The position numbers and the translations under genes were made by a program. The notes beneath the pieces are model-generated. The model was not told the DNA's origin and did not search any database. It saw only the letters and a list, made by a program, of their open reading frames with translations. Positions 46,795-55,801 of a stretch of 64,000 nucleotides of DNA are shown piece by piece (within the stretch, counting starts at the first letter, position 1; each line of letters opens with the position of its first letter). The DNA comes from Cecembia rubra (GTDB taxonomy: Bacteria > Bacteroidota > Bacteroidia > Cytophagales > Cyclobacteriaceae), in contig NZ_PYGF01000002.1 in the NCBI RefSeq assembly GCF_003014575.1, forward strand, positions 103,805-167,804, in the 5' to 3' direction.

Positions 46795-47549
46795 TGTTAA
46801 GGACTCGTGTTATTCCTGTTTTATTGCTTCGTGATGGGGGGCTTGTAAAAACAATAAAATTTAAAAAAGAACGCTACCTAGGTGATCCGATAAATGCAGT
46901 TAAGATTTTCAATCAAAAGGAAGCAGATGAATTAGTGCTTCTAGATATAGGAGCAAGGAAGTCTGGAAATGGTCCAAATATTGAAGAAATTAGAGAGATT
47001 GTTTCTGAAGCGTTTATGCCGATTGGTTATGGAGGAGGTATTTCTACTATTAGCCACATTGAGTCCTTGTTCAAGGTTGGTGTTGAAAAAGTCATCTTAA
47101 ATACTGCTGCGTTTGAAAATGGAAAATTGATTGAACAGGCAAGTAAAATTTTTGGAAGCCAGAGCATTGTTGTTTCCATTGATGTCAAAAGGGACCTTTG
47201 GGGCAAGCAGAAAATTTATACAAACTCTGGATCTAAAAAACAAACAGTCGATTTTGTATCGGCAATTAAATCATTACAAGATTTAGGTTGTGGAGAAATT
47301 ATAATAAATAGCATTGATAGGGATGGTACAATGGAAGGTTATGATCTTGAATTGATAAAAAAAGCCACTTCAGTGCTTGATATTCCAGTTGTGGCTTTGG
47401 GTGGGGCCGGTTCGATTAAAGACCTTTCTGAAGCGGTAAATATAGGAGCCTCTGGTGTCGCGGCTGGATCACTGTTTGTATTTCAAGGAGTCCATCGAGC
47501 TGTCCTAATTAGTTATATTACTTCAGAACAACTTCATAACCAATTATAA
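46794..47549 (+). CDS. HisF-type cyclase-subunit paralogue lacking the catalytic Asp (WbuZ-like)
   Basis: A 251-residue TIM barrel that aligns with HisF without gaps at the N-terminus: PVLLLRDGGLVK against the canonical CLDVKDGRVVK. The general acid Asp11 of true HisF is Leu11 here, while Asp130 (VSIDVKR) is kept. Loss of Asp11 argues against imidazole glycerol phosphate synthesis and for the ammonia-channelling role of WbuZ-type proteins. It is coupled to the HisH-like gene and followed by the amidotransferase 30 bases later. Confidence 0.88.
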   Translation: MLRTRVIPVLLLRDGGLVKTIKFKKERYLGDPINAVKIFNQKEADELVLLDIGARKSGNGPNIEEIREIVSEAFMPIGYGGGISTISHIESLFKVGVEKVILNTAAFENGKLIEQASKIFGSQSIVVSIDVKRDLWGKQKIYTNSGSKKQTVDFVSAIKSLQDLGCGEIIINSIDRDGTMEGYDLELIKKATSVLDIPVVALGGAGSIKDLSEAVNIGASGVAAGSLFVFQGVHRAVLISYITSEQLHNQL

Positions 47550-47579
47550 CTTAATAATTTTCGTATAAAAATCAATTTT

Positions 47580-48707
47580 ATGGGTGATATAAAAATATGT
47601 AGCAGATGCATAATGGATGAAACTGCTAAGGAAATTACTTTTGATGAGAAGGGCATTTGTAATTTTTGTCATCATTATGACAATGTTCTTGTAAATGAAA
47701 TATTCTCAAACAAAGGAGGTGAAGAAAAAATTGAGAAGTTAATAGAGGAGATTAAGGAAAAGGGGAAAAATTCAAAGTATGATTGTTTAATAGGACTTAG
47801 CGGTGGAGTTGATAGTTCTTATGTTGCATACTTGGTAAGAAAAAAATATGGTCTTAGGGTTTATGCTGTTCATTTAGACAATGGTTGGAATACAGAACTG
47901 GCAGTAGCGAACGTAGAACAAATCGTAAAAAGACTTGGGATAGATTTAAATACCTATGTTTTAGACTGGAAGGAATTTAGAGATATTCAGCTTTCCTTTT
48001 TGAAATCATCAATTTCTAATATTGAAATTCCAACAGATCATGCTATTTGGGCATTACTGATTAAAACTGCTGCAAAAATGAAGATTCCCTACATAATTGC
48101 AGGTAATAATGTTGTCACTGAGTCTATCATGCCTGAATCTTGGCTTTATGGGTCTAAAGATTCAAGGCTTATCAAATCAATTCATAAAAGATTTGGTAAA
48201 GTAAAAATGAAAACTTTTCCAAGTCTGTCGACCCTTGATTATATTGATTATTTATTGTTGAGAGGAATTCGCTGGGTACCTATTTTAAATTATGTGAATT
48301 ATAATAAAGCCGAAGCAAAAGAATTATTAATAAAGGAGCTAGGTTGGAGAGACTATGGAGGGAAACATTATGAATCCATATTCACCAGGTTTTTTCATGC
48401 TTACTATCTACCAGAAAAGTTTGGGTATGATTTAAGAAAATCCTATTTGTCAGCATTGGTTTGTTCAGGCCAGATAACCAGACAAGAGGCATTGGAAGAA
48501 ATAAGCAAACCGCCTGCTCCAAAAGAAATCTTGGAGAGTGATAGGGATTATGTGATTAAAAAATTTGGTTTAACAATTGAACAGTTTGAAACTATATTAA
48601 GGTCTCCCAACAAAACCTATCAGGATTATCCCAATAATGATAAATTATGGAAGAGATTTAATAAATTCATAAAAATTGCAAGGAAAAGAATTACCAGAGT
48701 TCAGTAA
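47580..48707 (+). CDS. N-acetyl sugar amidotransferase (WbuX/WbpG/PseA family)
   Basis: A 375-residue PP-loop ATPase that converts an N-acetyl group on a sugar to an acetamidino group with ammonia from the HisH/HisF pair. The N-terminal zinc-type cysteines are Cys7/Cys10 (CSRC) and Cys27/Cys30 (CNFC); the PP-loop is SGGVDSS (residues 74-80). With a complete UDP-L-FucNAc set in the same locus, L-FucNAm is an attractive product, as in some enterobacterial and Pseudomonas O-antigen loci, but other acetamido sugars made here are possible substrates. Confidence 0.92.
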   Translation: MGDIKICSRCIMDETAKEITFDEKGICNFCHHYDNVLVNEIFSNKGGEEKIEKLIEEIKEKGKNSKYDCLIGLSGGVDSSYVAYLVRKKYGLRVYAVHLDNGWNTELAVANVEQIVKRLGIDLNTYVLDWKEFRDIQLSFLKSSISNIEIPTDHAIWALLIKTAAKMKIPYIIAGNNVVTESIMPESWLYGSKDSRLIKSIHKRFGKVKMKTFPSLSTLDYIDYLLLRGIRWVPILNYVNYNKAEAKELLIKELGWRDYGGKHYESIFTRFFHAYYLPEKFGYDLRKSYLSALVCSGQITRQEALEEISKPPAPKEILESDRDYVIKKFGLTIEQFETILRSPNKTYQDYPNNDKLWKRFNKFIKIARKRITRVQ

Positions 48708-48765
48708 AGACGAAAATTAGAATCTTAAAAGTTTATTATATACAATAAATCGGTTAAACTGAAAA

Positions 48766-49368
48766 GTGCATTTAAGAAAAGTAAAATTATCAGACGTCGA
48801 TCAGTTAGTCATTATCCACAAAGAGGCATTTCCTGATTTTTTTCTTACTTCTTTAGGAGAAAAGTTTCTGAAAAACTATTATTATTATAGTTTAAAAACA
48901 AACGGAAGTATTGCTGTGTGTATTGAGAATGATCATCAAGAAATTCAAGGGTTTGCGGTTGGTTGTTTGGAATCAGCTGGATTTCATAAAAGAGTTTTTT
49001 TAAAATCCCCGATCATTTTTATTTTAAGTATCATGACTTCTTTCATTAAAAGTCCTAAAGTACTTTTGAGGCTCTTAAAGAATTTCGAGAAAAAAGCTTC
49101 TGATAAGGATGATAAAAATTACTCTGAACTACTTTCAATAGGGGTTAAACCGGATTGTAAGGGTAAAGGTTTAGGTAAAGTGTTATTAAACGAGTTTGAA
49201 AAGGAAATTTTAAAATTCAATGGAAAAATAATTGCCTTGACCACAGATGTTTCAAATAATGAAGGAGTTATTGCCTTCTATGAAAGCAATGGGTACATGA
49301 AAGCATTTGAATTCATGACATATCCTGAAAGAAGAATGTATAAAATGATAAAAAACTTAAAAAAGTGA
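48766..49368 (+). CDS. GNAT-family N-acetyltransferase
   Basis: A 200-residue acyltransferase. The acetyl-CoA loop is SIGVKPDCKGKGLGKVLLNE and the C-terminal part NNEGVIAFYESNGYMKAFEF is typical of GNATs. The start is a GTG at 48766; no ATG is suitable. It is placed just before an aminotransferase and a 4,6-dehydratase, so N-acetylation of a UDP-4-amino sugar is likely. In related loci this step can be done by either GNAT or hexapeptide enzymes. Confidence 0.85.
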   Translation: MHLRKVKLSDVDQLVIIHKEAFPDFFLTSLGEKFLKNYYYYSLKTNGSIAVCIENDHQEIQGFAVGCLESAGFHKRVFLKSPIIFILSIMTSFIKSPKVLLRLLKNFEKKASDKDDKNYSELLSIGVKPDCKGKGLGKVLLNEFEKEILKFNGKIIALTTDVSNNEGVIAFYESNGYMKAFEFMTYPERRMYKMIKNLKK

Positions 49369-49451
49369 ATGAGTTACCTGTTCGGTTTTGTTCTCGCAAA
49401 ATCTTATTTACCCAAAATAATTAGATGACAGTTAAAATTTAAGCCCAATCC

Positions 49452-50672
49452 ATGAAAATACCTTTTAGTTTACCATTGATTGATAGCCTTGTAGAAAAGG
49501 AAATACATTCCACTCTTCATGAAACAGGTTGGCTAACAAGCGGGCCTAAAACCAAGGAATTAGAAGAAAAAATCTCAGAGTTATCAGATACCAATTTTAC
49601 AGTATGTGTTAATTCTTGGACTTCAGGAGCACTATTATTGTTTAAATGGCTTAAGTTGGAACCTGGAGATGAAATAATTGTACCCTCCTACACTTATGCC
49701 GCTACAGCTCTTGCTGTAATTAACTCCGGTTTAAAATGTGTTTATGTTGATGTGAAAGATGATTTCACCATGGATATGGACCAGGTTGCTCAAAAAATCA
49801 CTAATAAAACAAAAGCAATAATGCCGGTTGATTTGGGAGGACTTCCTGCGGATTATTCAAAACTTTTAAGTCTTTTGGATAGTGAAAGTGTACGGTCATT
49901 ATTCCATCCAAAAACGGATTTTCAAAAGGTTATAGGACGACCATTAATAATAGCCGATGCAGCGCATTCCATTGGAGCTAAAATTAATGGTCGTCCTGCT
50001 TCAAGGTTTGCTGATTTTTCCATTTTCTCATTTCATTCAGTAAAAAATATTACAACAGGGGAAGGAGGAGCTATTACTTTTAAGCTATTCGATGAAGGAA
50101 AGGATTTTCAAATTTATAGAGAATTAAAAGTTCTTTCACTTAATGGCCAAACAAAAACGGCATTTGAAAAAAATCAACCTGGAGCCTGGAGATATGATAT
50201 TGTTGATAATGGGCTAAAAGTAAATATGCCAGATATTAACGCAGCCATTGGACTTTCTCAAATTAAAAGATATGAAAAGGATTTGCTTCCAGAAAGAGAA
50301 AGGATTTTTGAGTTTTACAATTCGGTCTTCCAAGGAAAGGAATGGGCAATCCTACCTCCCATGGAAGTTTTTGGAAGAAAATCTTCCTTTCATATTTATT
50401 TGTTAAGGATTAAAGGTTTTAATGAAGAAAAAAGAGATAGGGTAATTACAGCTTTGGGAGAAAAAGGCATTGGAGTAAATGTACATTACATTCCTTTGCC
50501 ATTGTTAACTTACTTCAAAAATTCAGGATTGAATATTTCGGAATTCCCTGTAAGTTATAAACTTTTTGAGAACGAAATCAGCTTACCGGTTTATAATGGT
50601 TTAAGCCAAGAAAGTTTGAAGGTAATCTGTGAAAATTTATCAGATGAAGTAGAAAAATTGATTAGAAAGTAG
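49452..50672 (+). CDS. DegT/DnrJ/EryC1 aminotransferase, probably acting on a UDP-4-keto sugar
   Basis: A 406-residue PLP enzyme. The PLP lysine is Lys198 in SFHSVKNITTGEGG, the motif of 4-aminotransferases (PglE/ArnB-like), and IIADAAHSIGA (residues 166-176) contacts the cofactor. It differs clearly from the 3-aminotransferase at 43798. Its stop codon is directly followed by the ATG of the dehydratase (50673), so the two steps are coupled: the dehydratase would supply a UDP-4-keto-6-deoxy-HexNAc for amination. Confidence 0.9.
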   Translation: MKIPFSLPLIDSLVEKEIHSTLHETGWLTSGPKTKELEEKISELSDTNFTVCVNSWTSGALLLFKWLKLEPGDEIIVPSYTYAATALAVINSGLKCVYVDVKDDFTMDMDQVAQKITNKTKAIMPVDLGGLPADYSKLLSLLDSESVRSLFHPKTDFQKVIGRPLIIADAAHSIGAKINGRPASRFADFSIFSFHSVKNITTGEGGAITFKLFDEGKDFQIYRELKVLSLNGQTKTAFEKNQPGAWRYDIVDNGLKVNMPDINAAIGLSQIKRYEKDLLPERERIFEFYNSVFQGKEWAILPPMEVFGRKSSFHIYLLRIKGFNEEKRDRVITALGEKGIGVNVHYIPLPLLTYFKNSGLNISEFPVSYKLFENEISLPVYNGLSQESLKVICENLSDEVEKLIRK

Positions 50673-51866
50673 ATGAGAACACTTGAAATATTATTCGATA
50701 GGGTAAAAAATATAAAAAATGATATTTTTTTATCTGATTTGGAATCAAATAAAAAGTTACTTGAAACTTCGATTGGAGGGAAAAGTGTTTTGGTAATAGG
50801 TGGAGCAGGCACAATTGGTAGCAATTACATCAAAGAGATGCTTAAGTTTTTTCCTTCATCAATTGTTGTTGTGGACAATAATGAGAATGGTTTGACGGAA
50901 TTAGTAAGAGACCTAAGAAGTTCTAATTTATTAGATTATAATCCCGCTTTTATCACCTATCCTGTGAATGTTTTATCTGAGACCTTCGATAAGATTTTCT
51001 CTAGATATTCTTTTGATATTGTAGCTAATTTTGCTGCTCATAAACATGTTAGGTCAGACAAAGATATTATTTCAATAGAAGCTTTGATTAAAAATAATGT
51101 TTATGGAGCAATTAAACTGTTGGATTTGTGCGAGACCCATAATGTCAATACATTTTTTAGTGTTTCAACTGATAAGGCCGCAAATCCTGTAAACATCATG
51201 GGGGCATCTAAAGCCTTAATGGAAAAGATTATCTTATCTAGGAAGTCAGCTCTAAACGTAAAAACAGCAAGGTTCGCAAATGTTGCCTTCTCTAATGGGA
51301 GTTTATTGGAAGGATTTATCAATAGACTTCAAAAAAGACAACCCTTGTCTTGCCCGAAAGATATTAGAAGATTTTTTGTTTCTCCTGCCCAATCAGGTCA
51401 AATATGTCTTTTATCAACTTTCCTTGGCAAAAGTGGTGATGTTTTTTTTCCAAAACTTGATTTCAATACTGATCAATACTATTTTAGAGATATAGCTTTT
51501 GATTTTTTAATCGCAAATGGATTTGAACCTTCAATTATGGAATCAGAAGGTGAAGCCAAGAGTTTTGATTTAATTAATAACCCAAATAAATATCCAATTT
51601 TTTTGTTTTCTTCAGATACCTCTGGAGAAAAAGAATATGAGGAATTTTATGACGAAGACGATCAATATGTATTGGATAGATATAAATCTCTCGGATATTT
51701 GATAAAGGAAAATGAGGAAATAAATTTTGAAATTCTAATTTCAGAGTTTGAAGCATTGTTTAATAATAAAACTGCTGGTAAAAAAGAGGTGATAGACTTG
51801 ATTGGTAAATATATAGGGTCTTTTTCTTATCTCGAAACCGGGAAAAATCTAGATCAAAAAATGTAA
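50673..51866 (+). CDS. Soluble FlaA1/PglF-type nucleotide-sugar 4,6-dehydratase
   Basis: A 397-residue SDR with the dinucleotide motif VLVIGGAGTIGSNYI (about 44-58) and the active-site segment STDKAANPVNIMGASKALME, with Met replacing the usual Tyr, as in UDP-HexNAc 4,6-dehydratases. It lacks the N-terminal membrane domain of PglF/WbpM and has an acidic C-terminal extension (EKEYEEFYDEDD). With the adjoining aminotransferase and GNAT it could make a UDP-2,4-diacetamido-2,4,6-trideoxyhexose. It differs from the CapE-like enzyme, so the locus has two dehydratases of this class. Confidence 0.85.
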   Translation: MRTLEILFDRVKNIKNDIFLSDLESNKKLLETSIGGKSVLVIGGAGTIGSNYIKEMLKFFPSSIVVVDNNENGLTELVRDLRSSNLLDYNPAFITYPVNVLSETFDKIFSRYSFDIVANFAAHKHVRSDKDIISIEALIKNNVYGAIKLLDLCETHNVNTFFSVSTDKAANPVNIMGASKALMEKIILSRKSALNVKTARFANVAFSNGSLLEGFINRLQKRQPLSCPKDIRRFFVSPAQSGQICLLSTFLGKSGDVFFPKLDFNTDQYYFRDIAFDFLIANGFEPSIMESEGEAKSFDLINNPNKYPIFLFSSDTSGEKEYEEFYDEDDQYVLDRYKSLGYLIKENEEINFEILISEFEALFNNKTAGKKEVIDLIGKYIGSFSYLETGKNLDQKM

Positions 51867-51870
51867 TCTT

Positions 51871-52518
51871 ATGTATAGAGTTTTCGATATAATATTAGCT
51901 ACCATTGCTGTTATAATTCTTTCTCCAATATTTTTAATTGTTATACCAATTCTATTGCTGACTGGAGAGCATAAGGTTTTTTATTTGCAGGATAGAATTG
52001 GTTATAAAAATCAAACTTTTAAAATTATCAAATTTGCCACTATGTTAAAAAATAGTCCCAACCTAGGGACAGGAAGTCTAACTCTAAGAAATGATCCCCG
52101 TGTACTTCCATTTGGTAAGTTTTTGAGAAAAACAAAAATCAATGAATTGCCACAGCTCTTCAATGTTTTTTTAGGGGATCTTTCAATTGTAGGCCCTAGA
52201 CCTCAGATGAAGGTAGATTTTGATAAATACCCTGAAGATATTAAAGAGAGAATATATGATGTCCGACCTGGTATTACAGGAATAGGTTCTATTGTATTTA
52301 GGGACGAAGAAGCTTTTTTAACTGCTTCTAAGGAAGATCCACATCAGTATTACGCAAATGTTATAGCTCCGTATAAGGGAGAATTGGAAATGTGGTATCA
52401 GAAAAACAAATCCTTTTTTCTGGATATCAAAATTATATTTCTAACAATATGGGTGATTATTTTCCCTGAAAGTGATTTTTTTAAATTTTTACCAGGTTTA
52501 CCTAAAAAGGATTTATAG
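51871..52518 (+). CDS. Small monotopic phosphoglycosyltransferase (PglC-like sugar transferase)
   Basis: A 215-residue initiating enzyme that transfers a sugar phosphate from a UDP-sugar to undecaprenyl phosphate. It has the N-terminal re-entrant hydrophobic segment (residues 5-30), the FYLQDRIGY and RNDPRVLPFGKFLRKT blocks and GDLSIVGPRPQ. The catalytic Asp-Glu dyad of characterised members is Asn91-Glu92 here (KINELPQ). It is of the small PglC size, without a WbaP-type membrane domain. It follows the 4-amino sugar genes by four bases, as in Pgl-type clusters, so a diNAcBac-like first sugar is plausible. Confidence 0.92.
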   Translation: MYRVFDIILATIAVIILSPIFLIVIPILLLTGEHKVFYLQDRIGYKNQTFKIIKFATMLKNSPNLGTGSLTLRNDPRVLPFGKFLRKTKINELPQLFNVFLGDLSIVGPRPQMKVDFDKYPEDIKERIYDVRPGITGIGSIVFRDEEAFLTASKEDPHQYYANVIAPYKGELEMWYQKNKSFFLDIKIIFLTIWVIIFPESDFFKFLPGLPKKDL

Positions 52519-52556
52519 TGCTTGTTTTTGATAATTAAATTTATTAAAGGGGATAC

Positions 52557-54317
52557 ATGGTAGGAATGGGGAAAAAAAAGATTTTTAATTTAAGGATATC
52601 AAGCTATATGCTATCATCGAATGGTATTTCTTTGAAAAATTTAAAAACATCTCCTACTTTTTGTTTTAAGTTTTTATTCTCTTTTTTTTCATTTTTGTTT
52701 GTATCTGGTTTATCATTTGCCCAAAAGTTGCAAGTAGGGGCTCCACTATTAGAGGAGTATTTAAGAAGGCAACAGATTTTAAACAGCGATAGCTTTCCAA
52801 ATTATTCTTTTAGCAACAGGCAATTTTATCTGGAATCCATACCTATAAATGAAGATACCAATTACTTTAAAAGTGAAAAGAAATTAAACTTCAAGGTTCT
52901 TCCATTTTTTTCTACTGTAAGATTTAACGATAAAAGGCCTTTTGGATGGGGAGATTATGGAATGATAAATGCAAATGGACTTCAAAATTATTTATCGACA
53001 GGTTTTTTTTCAAAATTAGGTTCATTTAGTATACAATTTCAACCCGAACTTTTTTATTCCCAGAATAAAGATTTTCAAGGATTTTCAAGGGATTTTTCGG
53101 ATGATATCCTTTGGTGGATTTATCGTTTTTCTAATCTCATTGATAATCCTGAACGGATACCAGGTTCTCATTTAACAAAACTTACCTTAGGGCAATCATT
53201 TGTCTCATATAAGTTTAAAAAGATAGAAATTGCTGTTTCAAATAGAAGTATTTGGTGGGGCCCTGGACAGTGGAATTCGTTAACTTTCTCTAATAACGCA
53301 AGGAGTTTTCCTCATATTTCATTTAATACTGTAGAACCCCTTAAATCATTTTTAGGAGATTTTGAATTTCAAATAATACTTGGAAAACTAAGGTCATCCT
53401 TCGTTGAGCCTTTTCCATATGATGATTTAAATGCCTTACTTTTTATACCTTTTGAAAATGATTGGAGGTATTTGAATGGAATGACATTTTCATATCAACC
53501 AAAATGGATACCTGGTCTTTATTTAGGATTAAGTAGGACTTTTCAACAATATAGTATCGATAATTCTGGTTCTTTTTCTGATATTTTCCCAATTTTTGAG
53601 GCTTTTCAGAAAGAAAGGTTTTTTGTCGATGATAATACTGTTATTTATGATGGAAAAAGACAAGATCAGCAAGCTGTATTGTTTACTAGGTATTTAATAC
53701 CAAAGGCTTATTTAGAGTTGTATTTTGAATTTGGCAGGAGGGATCACGCACTGAATTGGAGAGAAATGATACTCAATCCAGATCATGCAAGGGCTTATCA
53801 ATTAGGGTTCAAAAAGCTTATTAAGCTTGGTAATGATGAAAAGGCAATTCAGTTAAGGGGTGAAATTACTCATCAACAAGAATCTGTAAGTAGATACATC
53901 AGATATGACCTTCCTGGAGGTTCATGGCACACACATGGTTCAGTTTTAACAGGGAATACAAATTTTGGAAAGTCATTAGGTGTTGGTACTGGTTTAGGTG
54001 CTAACTCTCAATCTTTTGAAATTTCCTTAGTAAATAATTTTAATAAACTTGGAATTTTGTTACAAAGGATAGAAAATAATCAGGATTTTTATTATGCCTC
54101 TGGTTTGAAAAATTATGGGAATAATCCATGGATTGATTTGAGTGGTGGGGTTTTAGCCGATTTTAAACAGGGGAATTTCTTAATTTCATCAAAAATTCAA
54201 ATAATAAATGGCATTAATTATCAATGGCAGTTTTCGAATTTAAATATGAGCGAGTTTCCAAAAAATTCTAATTTAATTTCTATGCATGTTCAGTCAAGTT
54301 TTTATTACTTTTTCTAG
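52557..54317 (+). CDS. Wzi-family capsule assembly outer-membrane protein
   Basis: A 586-residue beta-barrel protein with an N-terminal hydrophobic export signal (about 37-56, ending LSFAQ) after an unusually long, partly basic n-region. Family features include FGWGDYGMINANG, SNRSIWWGPGQWNSL and FRYDLPGG-like barrel strands, ending in an aromatic C-terminus (SFYYFF) typical for outer-membrane insertion. Wzi proteins anchor or assemble capsule at the cell surface. The ATG at 52557 has a good AAAGGGG ribosome site; an internal ATG at 52608 would shorten the n-region. It completes the Wza/Wzz/Wzx/Wzy/Wzi export set. Confidence 0.88.
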   Translation: MVGMGKKKIFNLRISSYMLSSNGISLKNLKTSPTFCFKFLFSFFSFLFVSGLSFAQKLQVGAPLLEEYLRRQQILNSDSFPNYSFSNRQFYLESIPINEDTNYFKSEKKLNFKVLPFFSTVRFNDKRPFGWGDYGMINANGLQNYLSTGFFSKLGSFSIQFQPELFYSQNKDFQGFSRDFSDDILWWIYRFSNLIDNPERIPGSHLTKLTLGQSFVSYKFKKIEIAVSNRSIWWGPGQWNSLTFSNNARSFPHISFNTVEPLKSFLGDFEFQIILGKLRSSFVEPFPYDDLNALLFIPFENDWRYLNGMTFSYQPKWIPGLYLGLSRTFQQYSIDNSGSFSDIFPIFEAFQKERFFVDDNTVIYDGKRQDQQAVLFTRYLIPKAYLELYFEFGRRDHALNWREMILNPDHARAYQLGFKKLIKLGNDEKAIQLRGEITHQQESVSRYIRYDLPGGSWHTHGSVLTGNTNFGKSLGVGTGLGANSQSFEISLVNNFNKLGILLQRIENNQDFYYASGLKNYGNNPWIDLSGGVLADFKQGNFLISSKIQIINGINYQWQFSNLNMSEFPKNSNLISMHVQSSFYYFF

Positions 54318-54484
54318 AATAAGTAAATCTTTTTTTTCCAATCTGAAACCATTTATATCTTTTAGAACTTCAATTAAATAAGGTTATTATTGAATCACAT
54401 GACGACAATACACTAAATAATTAGTTTAATTAAATTAGAACTATTTATTCTTTTATTCGCTCCTAATTAACCTTTAAAAATTGT

Positions 54485-55801
54485 ATGAAGATCACAGTTG
54501 TTGGTACAGGCTATGTTGGCCTGGTTTCCGGTGCATGTTTTGCTGATGTAGGTATCCACGTGGTCTGCGTGGATGTGGACCATAAGAAAATTGAAGGTCT
54601 TAAGGACGGCATCATGCCAATCTATGAACCAGGTTTGGAAGAAATTGTCAAAAGGAATTATGCATCAGGAAGGTTAGAGTTTAGCACCGATCTTTCTGAA
54701 GCCATAAAGGGTTCCGAAGTTGTCTTTATAGCCGTGGGAACTCCTCCTGGCGAAGATGGTTCCGCTGACCTGAAGTACGTCTTGGCCGTGGCCGATGAAA
54801 TAGGACGCAATATGACCGGCTACCTGGTTGTAGCCACCAAGAGTACTGTTCCAGTCACTACTGGAGACAAAGTTAGGGGCTGTATCCAAGCCGCTCAGAA
54901 TAATAGGGGTGTGAACATCCCATTTGCAGTGGCTTCCAACCCTGAATTCCTGAAGGAAGGGGCGGCTGTAGAGGACTTTATGAAGCCTGACCGAATTGTG
55001 ATCGGTGTAGAAGATGAAAGGGCAGAAGCCATCATGAAGCGATTGTATAAGCCCTTTCAGTTGAATTCTGACCGTATCATCTTCATGGACATCCGTTCCG
55101 CCGAGATGACCAAGTATGCAGCCAATGCCATGTTGGCCACGAAGATTTCCTTTATGAACGATATTGCAAACCTCTGCGAGAGGGTAGGGGCCAATGTAAG
55201 CATGGTCAGAAGGGGTATAGGAACAGACCCGAGGATTGGGAACAAGTTTATCTATCCTGGGGTAGGATATGGAGGTTCCTGTTTCCCTAAAGACGTAAAA
55301 GCCATAATAAAGACGGGCAAGCAGTACGGTTACGATCTGAAGGTCCTTCAGGCAGTTGAAGAAGTGAATGAGGCCCAGAAACATATATTGGTGGAAAAGG
55401 TAAAACAGCATTTCGGAAGTGACCTGAAAGACAAAACCTTTGCGCTTTGGGGAATGAGTTTCAAACCTAACACAGACGATATGAGAGAGGCGCCGGCCAT
55501 CGTGATCATAAACGAACTCCTAGCTATGGGTGCAAAGGTGAAGGGTTATGACCCTGTGGCCATGAAAGAAGCCCAGCATATCTATGTGGGGGATAAGATC
55601 GCTTATGCCAAGGACGCTTATGATGCCTGTTTGGATGCTGATGCCCTATTGTTGGTAACAGAATGGTCTGAGTTCCGTATCCCAAGTTGGGAGGTACTGG
55701 GGAAACTTCTGAAAAGCAAAGTAATCTTCGATGGTAGAAATATCTATGACCGTGCCTACTTGGAGGACATGGGGTTTACGTATTATGGAATAGGAGTCTG
55801 A
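54485..55801 (+). CDS. ugd: UDP-glucose 6-dehydrogenase
   Basis: A 438-residue NAD-dependent enzyme that oxidises UDP-glucose to UDP-glucuronate. Residues 1-14 contain the dinucleotide motif [12 protein letters not shown], the catalytic Cys is in [13 protein letters not shown], and the C-terminal domain has [13 protein letters not shown]. Length and motifs are those of the standard family. Its base composition and codon choice (many GGC, GCC, ACC codons) are clearly less AT-rich than the biosynthetic genes upstream, suggesting a different history. It lies 167 bases after the Wzi gene and supplies glucuronate for the polymer. Confidence 0.97.
   Translation: MKITVVGTGYVGLVSGACFADVGIHVVCVDVDHKKIEGLKDGIMPIYEPGLEEIVKRNYASGRLEFSTDLSEAIKGSEVVFIAVGTPPGEDGSADLKYVLAVADEIGRNMTGYLVVATKSTVPVTTGDKVRGCIQAAQNNRGVNIPFAVASNPEFLKEGAAVEDFMKPDRIVIGVEDERAEAIMKRLYKPFQLNSDRIIFMDIRSAEMTKYAANAMLATKISFMNDIANLCERVGANVSMVRRGIGTDPRIGNKFIYPGVGYGGSCFPKDVKAIIKTGKQYGYDLKVLQAVEEVNEAQKHILVEKVKQHFGSDLKDKTFALWGMSFKPNTDDMREAPAIVIINELLAMGAKVKGYDPVAMKEAQHIYVGDKIAYAKDAYDACLDADALLLVTEWSEFRIPSWEVLGKLLKSKVIFDGRNIYDRAYLEDMGFTYYGIGV

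Noticed and set aside
46165..47549. Histidine biosynthesis genes hisH and hisF
   Set aside because: No other his genes are present, the HisF copy lacks Asp11, and the pair directly precedes an N-acetyl sugar amidotransferase.
54674..55411. A 245-codon open frame on the minus strand opposite ugd
   Set aside because: The plus strand encodes a full, motif-complete UDP-glucose dehydrogenase; the antisense translation has no family character and follows from the less AT-rich codon usage.
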